NCBI GenBank assembly: GCA_029251165.1
Contig: JAQXDW010000092.1
Location: 1 to 64,000, forward strand
Source of the DNA: Myxococcota bacterium
GTDB lineage: Bacteria > Myxococcota_A > UBA796
Direction of reading: 5' to 3'
DNA: 64,000 nt
In this document: positions 51,425 through 61,433 of the stretch, piece by piece
Numbering within the stretch: the stretch's first letter is position 1
Layout of the letters: each line of letters opens with the position of its first letter
Notes under the pieces: model-generated
Database searches by the model: none
What the model saw: only the letters and a program-made list of their open reading frames with translations
Told to the model about the DNA's origin: nothing
Made by a program: the position numbers and the translations under genes

Positions 51425-54400
51425 GTGCAAACCCATGTTGACGATCTGAGCCCTGGAACATCCCTCGGCGGGTACACCCTCGAGGAATGCGTCGGGAGGG
51501 GCGGCAGCGCAGAGGTGTGGCGCGTAAGCTCCTCCGAGAGCGACAAGCACATCGCCCTCAAGATCATTCCCACCCGGCAGTTCAAAGACTACCTTCGGTT
51601 TCGACAGGAAGCAGAGGTTCAGAAGCAGCTTCGGCACCCGAACATTGTTCAGGTCTACGGTCTCCAGCTTGTGGAAGGGTATGCCTTTCTCGAGCTGGAG
51701 TATGTGCCGGGTCAGACCTTGATGCAGTGGCTCACAGACCATCGGCCCACGACAGAGCAGTGTGAAGACTGGATCCTCCAGCTCTTAGACGGACTGGACG
51801 TCGCGCATCAGCTGGGAATCATCCACCGAGACATCAAGGCCAGCAACATCCTCATCGATGAGTCCGTGAGCCCCCCCACTCTGAAGCTCGCTGACTTTGG
51901 AATCGCGCGCATGCAGCATGCTCCCGAGGCTGGAATCACGACCAGCGGAGTGGTCCTGGGCACTCCCGGCTACATGGCTCCAGAGCAGATCCTCGGCCAC
52001 ACCGATCTCGATCACCGGGTCGATCTCTTTGCCCTGGGGGCCTTGTCCTTTCGGCTCCTGACTGGGCGACTGCCCTTCGGGGGGGGCAGCAACTACGAGA
52101 TCTTCAACCGGACCTGCTCTGGGCAGTACACGCCCCCCCACCTGCTCAAGCCCGACCTGCCCGATCGATTCGTTCACACCATCGAAGCTGCCCTGTCCAC
52201 TCAGAGGGCAGGCCGTCCTGCGAGCGCGAGCGCCTTTCGCGACCTCTGGACTGGGGCCTCCACCCCCCACGCCTCCACCCCCCACGCCTCTACTGCACAG
52301 AACATCCCATCTCTCTCAGTGGTGGATCGGCCGACGGCTGAAGATGATCTCTTCTCCACGCTGCGGACCAACCGAAGGGTCCACAAGGACCGCTTCCACG
52401 GGCGCTCCCATGACCTGACCCAGCTGGTGGAGAGCCTGACGGCAGGGCGCTCGTGCGTGGTGACCCTGAAGGGGCCCGGCGGTGTGGGGAAGACGCGCCT
52501 GGCGGATGAGGTGCTTGCAGCACTCGACACTGCGGACTGGCCCGGTGGTATCTGGCGCTGCAGTCTCACCTCGGCCCGAACCATCGGGGATCTCATCGAG
52601 GTCATGCGCGCCATCTTTGAGCTGCGCCTCCCCAACAACACCCCGATCCGACACCTCGGCCAGGCCCTCAATAAGAGAGGACGCTGCGTGCTGCTCCTGG
52701 ACAACCTGGAGCAGATCATCGTGCCTGCTGGTGCACTCGTCGAGCGCCTCACCGAGCTTGCCCCTGAGCTGTCCATTCTCACGACCAGCCGAAGTCCGCT
52801 TGGGATTCGTGGTGAGAGGGTCGTTGTGGTCGAGCCCGTTGCGCCTGAGGCAGCCGCTGCGCTGTTCATCAACCGGGCGCAGTCGGCCCGTCCAAGATTC
52901 GCGCCCACCGGCGAGCAGCTGGAGATCATTGGTCACATCGTTCGCCACCTTGACCACCTCCCGCTCGCCCTGGAGCTTGCGGCGTCCCGGCTTCGTCTCC
53001 TGTCCCTGGCACAGCTGGTCCGTCACCTGGAGGGCGGGACGCGGGTCCTCCGTCAGACCCGCCGTGGCGAGACCACTCGGCACAGCAGCCTGCAGCAGAC
53101 CATTGCCTGGTCTTGGGGGCTGCTCCGTCCATGGGAGCAGCTCGCGCTGGCTCAGTGCAGCGTCTTCCGTGGCGGCTTCACCCTCGACGCCATCGACGAG
53201 GTCTTGAGCCTGGAGGCGTTCGAGGAGAGCCCATGGGCAATGGATGTCATCGAGGCCCTCGTCGATCAGAGCCTGCTGCGGCTTGAGACCAGCGCGGACG
53301 GGGTGATGCGCTTTGACCTGTACGTCTCCATCCGAGAGTTTGCGGCCAGCCAGCTTCTCCGCACCGGCGCGGTGTGCACGGCTGATGGGGCCTCCCTGAC
53401 CGGCGCCGAGGCCCTCCGAGCTCAGCAGCGCCGACATGCTCGGTACTACAGCACGTTCGGTCATGCAGAGAGCCTGGCGCGTCTTCAGGGACGAGTCGGT
53501 GCGCAGCACCTCGCCGCCATGGCCCGAGAGCTCCCCAATTTCACCGCTGCCTACCAGCTCACTCCGAGCGACGACGAGCCTGAGCTCGTGGATGTCCCTG
53601 GCTATGCTGCCTTGAGCGCCGCGATGGTGCTGCTCCGAACCGGCCAGACCCACACGGCGCTCCCCATCTTGGAGCAGGCATGGAAGGCCCGGGGAATCGG
53701 GATCGCGCTGGGTGCGCAGCTCGGCTCAAGCCTGGGGGTGTGCTGCCGGATGCTGGGCCGAATGGATCAAGCAATCGAGACCATCACCACAGCGCTTGCG
53801 TCCATCCCTGCCGACATGCTTCCTGCACAGCAGGCAAAGCTCCTCCAGCACCTGGGGAACATGACCCGACAGCAGGGCGACTTCGTCACGGCGCAAGAGA
53901 GCCTGCACCGTGCCCTCGTCCTGGCCAGAGGAGTCCACCGAGAAGACCTCGTGGGCCTGCTCAATAGCGACCTGGGCGCTGTGGCGTTCCTTACTGGAAA
54001 CCTTGATGATGCTCAGGAACTGTTCGAGCAGGCGGTTCAGCTTCAGCTGGGCTGCGAGCTTCTGGACAGCGCAAACCTCACACGGGGTAACCTGGTCCTC
54101 GTGGCGCTAAAGCAGGGGCGTCACCACGATGCGCGACAGCTCCTGGAGGTGTGCGTGTCGAACGCACGAGAGCGGGGCCATCGGCGGCAGCAGCTCATCT
54201 TTTCCGAGAAAATCGCCCAGCTCGAGCTGGAGCTTGGCCGCTACGATGCTGCTGAGGCGTCCTTCCATGAAGCGAACGCCCTCAACGAGGGCGTGGGTGA
54301 TCGCCGTCGACAGGGGGACATCGTTCGTGGGCTGGGTGTGATTCGCCTCATGCGCGATGAACATGCAGCGGCGCGCGCTCTCCTGGAAGAGTCCGCTCGC

Positions 54401-54721
54401 CTCACCGAGGGCGTGGACCCACATTCCGCCTATCAAGCCCATGGTCTGCTCTCTGTGCTGGCAGCAAAGACGCAGCGTATGGACGACGTGACCATCCACC
54501 TCACCGCCGCTGCGGCGCAGGCTTCCCGTGCTGGTCCCGCTGCTGAGCTGGAGCTTGTCCTCTGGCGGACTGAGGTCGCGCTCATCCTCCAGCAGCCCGC
54601 ACCTGCCCGCACACACCTCGCGCATGCGCACGACATGCTCAAGGCCTCTCCGCAGCTGCACACACCCCAGCTGCGCAAGCGCGTCGCATCCCTTGAGGAT
54701 GGGCTCTCGACGCAGCAGTGA
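51425..54721 (+). CDS. Ser/Thr protein kinase - STAND ATPase - TPR protein
   Basis: 1098 residues. Kinase domain (about 15-280) with GRGGSAEVW, catalytic HRDIKASN (about 134), DFG (Asp about 157) and GTPGYMAPEQ; all active-site residues are present. A linker with TPHAS repeats follows. An ATPase of the signal-transduction (STAND/AfsR-like) class spans about 325-600: Walker A GPGGVGKT (350-357), Walker B CVLLLDNLEQ, TTSRSPLGIRGE and PLALELAASRL. After a winged-helix region come TPRs (about 700-1080). Such PknK-like proteins couple ligand-induced ATPase assembly to phosphorylation. Starts at GTG; the Shine-Dalgarno is weak. Confidence 0.92.
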   Translation: MQTHVDDLSPGTSLGGYTLEECVGRGGSAEVWRVSSSESDKHIALKIIPTRQFKDYLRFRQEAEVQKQLRHPNIVQVYGLQLVEGYAFLELEYVPGQTLMQWLTDHRPTTEQCEDWILQLLDGLDVAHQLGIIHRDIKASNILIDESVSPPTLKLADFGIARMQHAPEAGITTSGVVLGTPGYMAPEQILGHTDLDHRVDLFALGALSFRLLTGRLPFGGGSNYEIFNRTCSGQYTPPHLLKPDLPDRFVHTIEAALSTQRAGRPASASAFRDLWTGASTPHASTPHASTAQNIPSLSVVDRPTAEDDLFSTLRTNRRVHKDRFHGRSHDLTQLVESLTAGRSCVVTLKGPGGVGKTRLADEVLAALDTADWPGGIWRCSLTSARTIGDLIEVMRAIFELRLPNNTPIRHLGQALNKRGRCVLLLDNLEQIIVPAGALVERLTELAPELSILTTSRSPLGIRGERVVVVEPVAPEAAAALFINRAQSARPRFAPTGEQLEIIGHIVRHLDHLPLALELAASRLRLLSLAQLVRHLEGGTRVLRQTRRGETTRHSSLQQTIAWSWGLLRPWEQLALAQCSVFRGGFTLDAIDEVLSLEAFEESPWAMDVIEALVDQSLLRLETSADGVMRFDLYVSIREFAASQLLRTGAVCTADGASLTGAEALRAQQRRHARYYSTFGHAESLARLQGRVGAQHLAAMARELPNFTAAYQLTPSDDEPELVDVPGYAALSAAMVLLRTGQTHTALPILEQAWKARGIGIALGAQLGSSLGVCCRMLGRMDQAIETITTALASIPADMLPAQQAKLLQHLGNMTRQQGDFVTAQESLHRALVLARGVHREDLVGLLNSDLGAVAFLTGNLDDAQELFEQAVQLQLGCELLDSANLTRGNLVLVALKQGRHHDARQLLEVCVSNARERGHRRQQLIFSEKIAQLELELGRYDAAEASFHEANALNEGVGDRRRQGDIVRGLGVIRLMRDEHAAARALLEESARLTEGVDPHSAYQAHGLLSVLAAKTQRMDDVTIHLTAAAAQASRAGPAAELELVLWRTEVALILQQPAPARTHLAHAHDMLKASPQLHTPQLRKRVASLEDGLSTQQ
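52256..52285. repeat. 15-bp tandem duplication in kinase linker
   Basis: Two exact copies of GCCTCCACCCCCCAC, with a partial third, encode STPHASTPHA between the kinase and ATPase domains. Confidence 0.85.
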
Positions 54722-54723
54722 CC

Positions 54724-54741
54724 CCTCCGCCTCAGCGGAGG
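54724..54741 (+). terminator. Short hairpin after the kinase gene
   Basis: CCTCCGC, 4-nt loop, GCGGAGG, starting 3 nt after the stop. No T-run follows. Confidence 0.35.
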
Positions 54742-55000
54742 ATCCTCGGTGCTCCTGATGGTGTCTTCTGGTGCCGCTTGCTCCGGCGTCCGGGGTCAGA
54801 AGGGGCAGGGCTGGGAGCGCGGGGTTGCTGTCGCATCAGCGCGGCAGGATGCGAAGACCGCAGCGTAGGCTGAGCCGGTCTCCAGTACGTCGCCGGTGAG
54901 GTCACCAGCATCCAGACGGAGCTGAGCATGGCCTTGTGGGCTGAGCTGAAGCTGTGAATAGGCTGCGCGTGTCCAGTAGGCTCTGCTTCCAGGAGTTCAC

Positions 55001-58000
55001 ATGTCCAACATCGATGGATACAGCGCCGACAACATCGACACGCTGCTGTCTCACCCCGATCTCGACACCGTGAAGTACGGCCTGCACATCTTGACGAGCC
55101 TGTGCACGACCGTGGGGGAGTACGAGGCGCTGATCGGCAAGGTGAAGATCATCCAGGGCAAGCTCTACCCGCCCAAGACCATCCAGTCATACACGCACAA
55201 GAACTACATCGCGCTGTGGCTTGTCGGCCACAAAGCCTCTCTCTCCAAGGCCTACGCCAAGAAGGTCCACACGCTCTGCGAGCTGCAGTCGTCCTCCCTC
55301 AGCGCAGCCTGTCTCCCTGACACCATGGCGCACCTCAGCCACCTGCGAACCATCACGATCAACTGCAGCCGCTCGGACGCTGCGTCGATGCTTGGAGAGG
55401 ACTGCGTGCTGCGCGAGCTGGCCCTGGAGAACGTCTCCATTCACAACTATCGCGGTACGGATCTGCCGCCCTTTCTCAAGGGCTCTCGGTCTTCGCTGCG
55501 CTCGCTGGCGCTTCCCCGTGCGCGCACGGTCCTCACCCTCCCGAGCTGGCTGGGCGACTTCACTGCGCTGGAGACGCTGGGCAACGAGGGCTTCAGCGTG
55601 TCGGTGGCCTCTCTGCCGGTCCTGTATCGGCTGACCTCGCTGAAGACGCTGACCTTTCACCACGAAGCCACCGCATTTCCTGCTGGGGTGTTCGGGCTCA
55701 CCGCGCTGGAGCATCTGCGCATTCACTTCCAGCACGCCACCAACCAGACCTCTAAGTGGGACTGTGTCCTGCCCGATCGCTTCTCAGCGCTGCCCGACCT
55801 GAAGACGCTGGCCTTGCTGGTCCAGCCCGCCAAGAGCATCCCGCGCCCCCTCTTTCTTCCCGAAGGCCTCCTTCGGCGGGTCTTCAGCGGCAACCTGACG
55901 CTCCAGACGAGCCGGAGCATGTGGCATCCCAGCGACGACTACCAGCCCACGATCGAGAAGTTTGAGGTCGAGGAGTTCATCCGCACTGGCGTGCGTCGAC
56001 AGATGGTTGGCGGGACGGTGCAGTCGGTGCCTGCGTCCTCCGAGCTGACGATTCGCTTCTGCGCCACGCTGGAGGGCCTGACTGGAACCTCCTCAGAGAT
56101 CACCCGGCTCAACCTCAGCGCGGTCGAGCAGCTGAGCGCCGCAGCCTGGCGGGGGGTGTTGGCGTTTCCAAATGTCGAGCACATCAGCCTGCCGTCTCAG
56201 ATTCTGCGAGAGGAGATGGCAGCGCTGCCGAACCTGCGCACCCTGTCGTTCACGTTCTCCAGCGGATCCCTGGAGAACATCGCGGTCCTCTCGCGCTGCC
56301 GTGGCCTGAAGACGCTGACGTATCGAAATAATACGATGAACGTTGCTCCGGAGTTTCACCAGAGCCTCGCTCACCTCGACTCAGTGACCATCATCGCTGC
56401 GGACTTCCCGCCAGCGTGCAGCGCCTTATTTGAAGACGGCGTGCCCGATGCGTCTGGACAGCTGGCGTTTCGCTACACCTTGGATCTGCGACCCACGTGG
56501 GGCCTTCGCCAGAGCGGAGTGCCGAAGTTTCGCAACCAAGAGCTGACGGCGGCGTTTCATGCCCGGCGGCATGCTGAGGTGGGTCAGCTACAGCTGCAGG
56601 GCATCCTCGATGGGCTCTCCACGCACCCCGAGCGATGCGCCGAGTACGAGGCTGGGGGCTTTGACACCCTTGATCTCTCGGGGCTGAAGCTGGAGACGCT
56701 CCCCGAGTCCATTGGGCTGCTGCAGGGCCTGCGCACGCTCAACCTGAGCAACAACGCGCTGCGCTGCTTGCCCGAGTCGCTGTTCTCGCTCCGCAAGCTC
56801 CAGGCGCTCGATCTGTCGGGCAACCGGCTCGTTGACCTGTCGGAGACGATCACGGCGCTCACCCAGCTTGAGACGCTGAGCCTCGCCGACAACACCCTCA
56901 TCACCCTCCCATCCGAGCTCGGCACGCTCGCGCAGCTCAAGCACCTGGATCTCTCCAGCAACCCCTTCGCTGCGCTGCCGCGGTCTCTGGTGAGCAGCCC
57001 CTCCATTGAGACCCTCCTCCTGCGCGGCTGCAGCAACCTCGAGGATGCCTGGCGGGTGGCGGGCATGCCTGCCTTGCAGCACCTGGACCTGCACAGCTGC
57101 GTGAAGCTGACGCCCAAGGTCAGCCCCAAGACCATGACGAGCCGCGAAGCCGTCGTGAAGAACCAGCTCAAGCTCGGGCGCTGGCTGAAGCGGCAGAAGA
57201 ACCACACCCCCGCCATGACGCATGTCCTTGCTGCGGTGGCTGCTCTGGAGGCGGCTGAGGAGGCCAAGCGCACGCTGCAGAAGGCCGCCGAGCGCAGCGT
57301 ACAGTCGCGACGAGATGCGGCGCGTCGCATCGCGAAGGAGGAGGAGGCGGCGCGGCAGCAGCGCTACGACGCTCCCGAGGTGAAGGCCGCCGTGGCGGTG
57401 CTCCGCCAGCGCTTCGCGGAACCGGGCTGCAGCGCGGAAGACATCGCGCGCCTTCAGGAGCACATCGGTGCCCTGGCGGCGCTGAGCGTCACCGTGGTTG
57501 TCGCCGATTCGTCTGGCCGGAGCACGGTCCAGCTTCCCGAGCAAGACGACTCCAACCCGTGGCTCAAGACCGCCGGAGCTCATCCCGGCCACTTGCCCTT
57601 GCTGGCCCTGCTGCTCGCGGCGTCTTCTGGCGCACTGGACGGGGTCAGCAGCCTCAAGCTCTGTGGCACGCTGCAGTCATCATGCGCCGAGTCTTCAGCG
57701 ACTCCGGGTGTGATTGCGCCCAGCGTTCTGGCTGGTCTGACCGGTCTGGAGTCGCTGCGTCTGGAGGGCTGGTCTGTGGTCGGAGACTGGACGACATGCA
57801 CCACGCTCCTCCAGCTGAGCGCGCTGGAGCTTCACGCCGTCGAGCCACACGAAGACTTCCGCTCTCTCGCGCACCTTCCGGCGCTGCGCAGGGTGTCCAT
57901 TGTGCAGCCCACCATGACGGCCGCTGCCTTGGCTTCTCTCCCGCTGCAGACGCTCGACCGCCTGGAGCTGTCGGTTCCCGGCGGCATCCGAACACCGACC

Positions 58001-58084
58001 GCAGTGTTGACCCACTTTTCGGATGTCGAGATCGATGGCTCACGAATCATTCTCACCGCGACGGCGGCCCCCAGATCGAGCTGA
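55001..58084 (+). CDS. Large leucine-rich repeat protein
   Basis: 1027 residues, AGGAG upstream of the ATG. The first about 100 residues have a helical region; residues about 105-510 carry degenerate LRRs (LRTITINCS, LETLGNEG, LKTLTFHH). Residues about 550-700 carry canonical repeats: LDLSGLKLETLPESIGLL, LRTLNLSNNALRCLPESLFSL, LQALDLSGNRLVDL and so on, with a PxxL 'bacterial type' consensus. After about 715 there is a positively charged coiled-coil (EAAEEAKRTLQKAAERSVQSRRDAARR) and another LRR block (from 880). No membrane helix or signal peptide. Likely a protein-protein interaction scaffold; partner unknown. Confidence 0.85.
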   Translation: MSNIDGYSADNIDTLLSHPDLDTVKYGLHILTSLCTTVGEYEALIGKVKIIQGKLYPPKTIQSYTHKNYIALWLVGHKASLSKAYAKKVHTLCELQSSSLSAACLPDTMAHLSHLRTITINCSRSDAASMLGEDCVLRELALENVSIHNYRGTDLPPFLKGSRSSLRSLALPRARTVLTLPSWLGDFTALETLGNEGFSVSVASLPVLYRLTSLKTLTFHHEATAFPAGVFGLTALEHLRIHFQHATNQTSKWDCVLPDRFSALPDLKTLALLVQPAKSIPRPLFLPEGLLRRVFSGNLTLQTSRSMWHPSDDYQPTIEKFEVEEFIRTGVRRQMVGGTVQSVPASSELTIRFCATLEGLTGTSSEITRLNLSAVEQLSAAAWRGVLAFPNVEHISLPSQILREEMAALPNLRTLSFTFSSGSLENIAVLSRCRGLKTLTYRNNTMNVAPEFHQSLAHLDSVTIIAADFPPACSALFEDGVPDASGQLAFRYTLDLRPTWGLRQSGVPKFRNQELTAAFHARRHAEVGQLQLQGILDGLSTHPERCAEYEAGGFDTLDLSGLKLETLPESIGLLQGLRTLNLSNNALRCLPESLFSLRKLQALDLSGNRLVDLSETITALTQLETLSLADNTLITLPSELGTLAQLKHLDLSSNPFAALPRSLVSSPSIETLLLRGCSNLEDAWRVAGMPALQHLDLHSCVKLTPKVSPKTMTSREAVVKNQLKLGRWLKRQKNHTPAMTHVLAAVAALEAAEEAKRTLQKAAERSVQSRRDAARRIAKEEEAARQQRYDAPEVKAAVAVLRQRFAEPGCSAEDIARLQEHIGALAALSVTVVVADSSGRSTVQLPEQDDSNPWLKTAGAHPGHLPLLALLLAASSGALDGVSSLKLCGTLQSSCAESSATPGVIAPSVLAGLTGLESLRLEGWSVVGDWTTCTTLLQLSALELHAVEPHEDFRSLAHLPALRRVSIVQPTMTAAALASLPLQTLDRLELSVPGGIRTPTAVLTHFSDVEIDGSRIILTATAAPRSS

Positions 58085-58218
58085 GCCCGGTCTCCACGAG
58101 GGCTGGAGGCTGTCAGCCCTGTCTCTGGGCTCCAGGGGCGGTCGAGCGCTCCCCGTTCTCTTCCTCTGCTTCTTGTCTGCCGGACGCGGTACGCTCGCCA
58201 GCGTAAACGGGAGAGAGC

Positions 58219-59358
58219 ATGAGCACAGACACTGCCGGGCGCGTGTGGGCACACTTCGCGGATGGTCTTCGGCTCCAGGAGGCGCACATCGAGATCGGTC
58301 CCGGCGCGGTCCAGACCCTGATCAAGGAGGAGCACCAGCAGCAGGTGGCCCTGAGCGCGGCCCGAGATGGAGGTCTCCTTGATGCCTGCCGGACCCTGAT
58401 CGTGAAGGATGTGTCGCTCAACCATCGCTGGGCTCGCGTGACCGATCTCTCCCCCCTTGCTGGCCTGACCCAGCTCCACGAGCTGAGCATTCACTGCACG
58501 GAAGCACCGGACATTCGTGCGCTCTCCACCCTGTCGAGCCTTCAGCGCCTGAAGCTCTCGCACTGCACCATGGTCAGCGATCTCTCCCCGCTCACGGACC
58601 TGACCACCCTGGTCGAGCTGGACCTGCAGGGCTGCCCGTCTCCGACGCTGCCCTCCCTGGAGCGCCTCGTCCTGCTGACCCGCCTGAACCTGTACAGCGT
58701 CCGCCTGGTCTCTCTCGACCTCGCCAACCTCCCGCTCCTGCAGACCCTCTGCACACAGCAGCGCCCGCAGACGAGCCACCTGGGGCCGCTGTGGGGGGGG
58801 CACCTGGAGCGTGTCCGCCTGTCCAACCTGCCCGCGCTGGGAGGGGTGCAGCTGTCGCACTGCCGCAAGCTTCGTGATGCCGTCTTCTCCGATCTGAGCA
58901 CCGCGGACTTCTTCTCGATGGAGGGGTGCCAGGCGCTGCAGAGCCTGACCGTCTCCGGGCTTCACCAGCTCACCACGCTCGATGTCCGCCACTGCACGGC
59001 TCTCAGTACGGTGTCGGTCACCGACGCGCCGCTGCTGACCCACATCGAGGCCGTCCAGTGCGCTGCCCTGACGGCGCTGACTGGATTCTCCACGCTCAGC
59101 AGCGTGACCCACCTCGACCTCTCCCGCTGCACTGCCCTGACGTCCCTGGCCGGCATCGCAGGCCTGGAGAACCTCCAGGTGCTCAAGCTCAACGGCTGCA
59201 CTGCGCTGACCGACATCGGCGTCCTGGTGGACCTTCCCGCCCTCGAGCGGATCGATCTGCGCGGCTGCACGGCGCTGCCCCCAGAGCAGCAGCGCTACCT
59301 GATGCAGCGCCGCCGAGTGAAGGCGTTCAAGCAAGGGCTCGTGACCGCGACTTCGTGA
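58219..59358 (+). CDS. Leucine-rich repeat protein, SDS22/Cys-type repeats
   Basis: 379 residues, GGGAGAG upstream of the ATG. After about 65 residues a ladder of LRRs covers the rest: LSPLAGLTQLHELSIHC, LSTLSSLQRLKLSHC, LSPLTDLTTLVELDLQGC, later LTTLDVRHCTAL, VTHLDLSRCTALTSLAGIAGL, LQVLKLNGCTALTDI, LERIDLRGCTALPP. Repeats are of the 21-24-residue kind with a Cys at the turn. No signal peptide. It lies 134 nt downstream of the large LRR gene in the same direction, so the two may be co-expressed and share a partner. Confidence 0.85.
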   Translation: MSTDTAGRVWAHFADGLRLQEAHIEIGPGAVQTLIKEEHQQQVALSAARDGGLLDACRTLIVKDVSLNHRWARVTDLSPLAGLTQLHELSIHCTEAPDIRALSTLSSLQRLKLSHCTMVSDLSPLTDLTTLVELDLQGCPSPTLPSLERLVLLTRLNLYSVRLVSLDLANLPLLQTLCTQQRPQTSHLGPLWGGHLERVRLSNLPALGGVQLSHCRKLRDAVFSDLSTADFFSMEGCQALQSLTVSGLHQLTTLDVRHCTALSTVSVTDAPLLTHIEAVQCAALTALTGFSTLSSVTHLDLSRCTALTSLAGIAGLENLQVLKLNGCTALTDIGVLVDLPALERIDLRGCTALPPEQQRYLMQRRRVKAFKQGLVTATS

Positions 59359-59525
59359 CCGCGACGCTGTGACCGCGGCGAGTCTGTCTCACCACAGGCG
59401 CGGCACTCCCGGTCATTGCCGCCACACCAGGGGGTCGCAGGGCCTCTGCCATGTGCGAGAGGGCCACTCCCGGATGCGCCGACTGGCTGCTCCCTGTGCT
59501 CGGCCTCTGCTTGACCTGATAGCTT

Positions 59526-60707
59526 ATGGCAATGCGACTCTTCCATGCACTTGCCGTCACCCTGCTCGGCATCGGCTGCTCTGATCCGCCCACAGCATCA
59601 GACACACAGCCCCCCTCCCGCGACTCTGGAGGCGACAGTGCTGCCCCCTCAGACTCCGGGGCAGACAGCGCAGCGCCCTCGGACTCTGGCGGCGGCGGTG
59701 GTGGCGACAGCGCGGCTCCTCCCGATCCCACCGGCTGCGGCGCAGAGACCTACACCAGCGGGAACTATGAGCTGGAGCACGGGGGCCTGACGCGCACATT
59801 CCGGGTCTTTGTTCCCGACTCGCACAGCGACACGACCCCAGCCCCCCTGGTGCTGGCCTTTCACGGCTGGGGAGGCAGTGTCAACGAGTTCCTTGGCAGC
59901 AACGCTGTCATCTCGGAGTCCGAAGCGCGCGGCTACATCGTCGTGGCGCCCCTGGGGCTCGGGGCTGGACCGCCGGACAGCTCCTGGGCCTCCTGGGCAT
60001 TCTCTGGCTCCACGACCGGCCTGGACGGCGACGGCAGCAACGCCAAGGTGCCTGGGGACACACCGGACATCTGTGACGACGCTGCGACCACTGACTACAG
60101 CTACCCCTCCTGTGCGGGCGTGGCGGACAACGGCTGCTCGTGGACCCACTGCCAGGCAGACGACCTGGACTTTGTGCTCGATCTGCTCGCAGCGCTTGAG
60201 GCCGGACTCTGCATTGACGCCCAGGCCATCTTCGCGACCGGTGGCTCAAACGGGGGCATGTTTACCTGGGAGCTGGGCCAGGATGCCAGGACCGCCTCAA
60301 GCTTCCGCGCTCTGGCTCCCCTGATCGGTCTGCCGCACCGCGGCTACCTGGCCGGCAAGGCGACCGAGGCTGCGCTGCCCGTGCTGTCCATCACCGGCAC
60401 CCGAGACTCCACCGTCCCTCCGGGGGATTGGGAGGACCCCTCCTATACGGTCACCACAGACGGCGACCGCTACTTCTACACCGGCGCGACGGCGATCACC
60501 CAGGTCTGGGCGGAGGCCCACGGCTGCGAGATCACGCAGCCAGCAGCCCCGTTCGATGTGGGCTCAGGGAGCCTGGACTGCCGCAGCTACTGTGCGGCTG
60601 ATGAGGGCTGGCCGGAGGTGCTCGACTGTCGGGCGGACATGGGGCACACCTACAGCCTCAGCACGACCTGGCCGGTGCTCCTGGACTTCTTCGAGGCACA
60701 GCGCTGA
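59526..60707 (+). CDS. LpqC-like esterase lipoprotein with Ser/Asp-rich tether
   Basis: 393 residues. Lipobox LLGIGC, followed by a tether of SAPSDSG and polyglycine repeats (about 20-75). The catalytic domain has LVLAFHGWGGSVNEFL, nucleophile GGSNGG (Ser about 241), TGTRDSTVPP as acid region and MGHTYS with the His. CADDLDF and several Cys pairs suggest disulfides. As with the gene at 37436, the family includes PHB depolymerases and feruloyl/acetyl-xylan esterases. No ribosome site is visible at the ATG at 59526 or the next in-frame ATG at 59532. Confidence 0.83.
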   Translation: MAMRLFHALAVTLLGIGCSDPPTASDTQPPSRDSGGDSAAPSDSGADSAAPSDSGGGGGGDSAAPPDPTGCGAETYTSGNYELEHGGLTRTFRVFVPDSHSDTTPAPLVLAFHGWGGSVNEFLGSNAVISESEARGYIVVAPLGLGAGPPDSSWASWAFSGSTTGLDGDGSNAKVPGDTPDICDDAATTDYSYPSCAGVADNGCSWTHCQADDLDFVLDLLAALEAGLCIDAQAIFATGGSNGGMFTWELGQDARTASSFRALAPLIGLPHRGYLAGKATEAALPVLSITGTRDSTVPPGDWEDPSYTVTTDGDRYFYTGATAITQVWAEAHGCEITQPAAPFDVGSGSLDCRSYCAADEGWPEVLDCRADMGHTYSLSTTWPVLLDFFEAQR

Positions 60708-60809
60708 GCCTCTGTGTCGTCTGGTGCTCGATGACCCCAGGTTTCTCGCGAGAGGCTGCGGAGGGCCCCCCTTGAGGAGCGTGCGCGGAGGCGGCTGCTC
60801 CACAAACAA

Positions 60810-60839
60810 GCGCGCCCCGAGCAGGTGCCCGGAGCGCGC
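60810..60839 (-). terminator. Terminator of the membrane protein gene at 60861
   Basis: GCGCGCCCCG pairs with CGGAGCGCGC (one mismatch) across a 10-nt loop. On the minus strand it is followed by TTGTTTGT, 21 nt past the stop. Confidence 0.6.
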
Positions 60840-60860
60840 GGAGCGAAGGTCTGGTTGGGA

Positions 60861-61433
60861 TCAGCCCTTTTCGGGGATCTGCGCAGCCTGGGCAGCAGCC
60901 AGGATGTTGGGGCGCTGCTCCTGGTAGAAGTGCTCGAAGGCCACGAGCGCCAGCGGGGTGGCAATGAGCGCACCGAGACCGAGGGTGAAGAAGACGACGA
61001 TGTTCAGGACGATCCCGATGATGAGCATCTGGATGAGGTTGCCAGGGATGTTGGCTTTTCCGTGCTCCAGCGTGCTCTTGAGGCTTCCCACGCCGTCGTA
61101 GGCGCCCTCGGAGACCACGAAGGGGGCAAACAGGAACAGGGGGGCGGTCGCCAGAACACCGATACCGCAGAGGAGGCTGCCGACGAAGTTGGCAGCGAAC
61201 TGGCCAACCATGGCGATGGCGTCGTCGGTGATGGTGTCAAAGCTGAACAGCTCACCGATCTCTGGTGCGGCGTTGGCGCCAATGGCCTTTCGGGTTGCTC
61301 GAATGGCGTTGGGGAGGAGGAGAATTAGAATTCCGCCTGTGAATGAGATGGCAATGCTGAAGACCAAGCCGAAGATGATCCAACCGACGAGGTTTTCGCT
61401 CACAATCTGCCATGCGTACTTCAAGTGATCCAT
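60861..61433 (-). CDS. Polytopic membrane protein, unknown
   Basis: 190 residues from the ATG at 61433 (CAGGAGC upstream). Two long N-terminal hydrophobic segments (about 16-45), a hydrophilic stretch, two segments with GSLLCGIGVLATAPLFLFAPFVVSEGAYDG, and a last pair (IQMLIIGIVLNIVVFFTLGLGALIATPLALVAFEHFYQE). The topology and the GY/AF-DG motif are like those of the widespread 'glycerophosphoryl diester phosphodiesterase membrane domain' or DUF975-type small membrane proteins, but I do not assign a family. It has its own promoter and terminator. Confidence 0.65.
   Translation of the reverse strand: MDHLKYAWQIVSENLVGWIIFGLVFSIAISFTGGILILLLPNAIRATRKAIGANAAPEIGELFSFDTITDDAIAMVGQFAANFVGSLLCGIGVLATAPLFLFAPFVVSEGAYDGVGSLKSTLEHGKANIPGNLIQMLIIGIVLNIVVFFTLGLGALIATPLALVAFEHFYQEQRPNILAAAQAAQIPEKG

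Noticed and set aside
57832-59334. Minus-strand 500-residue frame over the LRR genes
   Set aside because: Its Gln/Leu/Arg-rich repetitive composition is the antisense image of the LRR repeats; the plus-strand LRR proteins have canonical repeats and ribosome sites.
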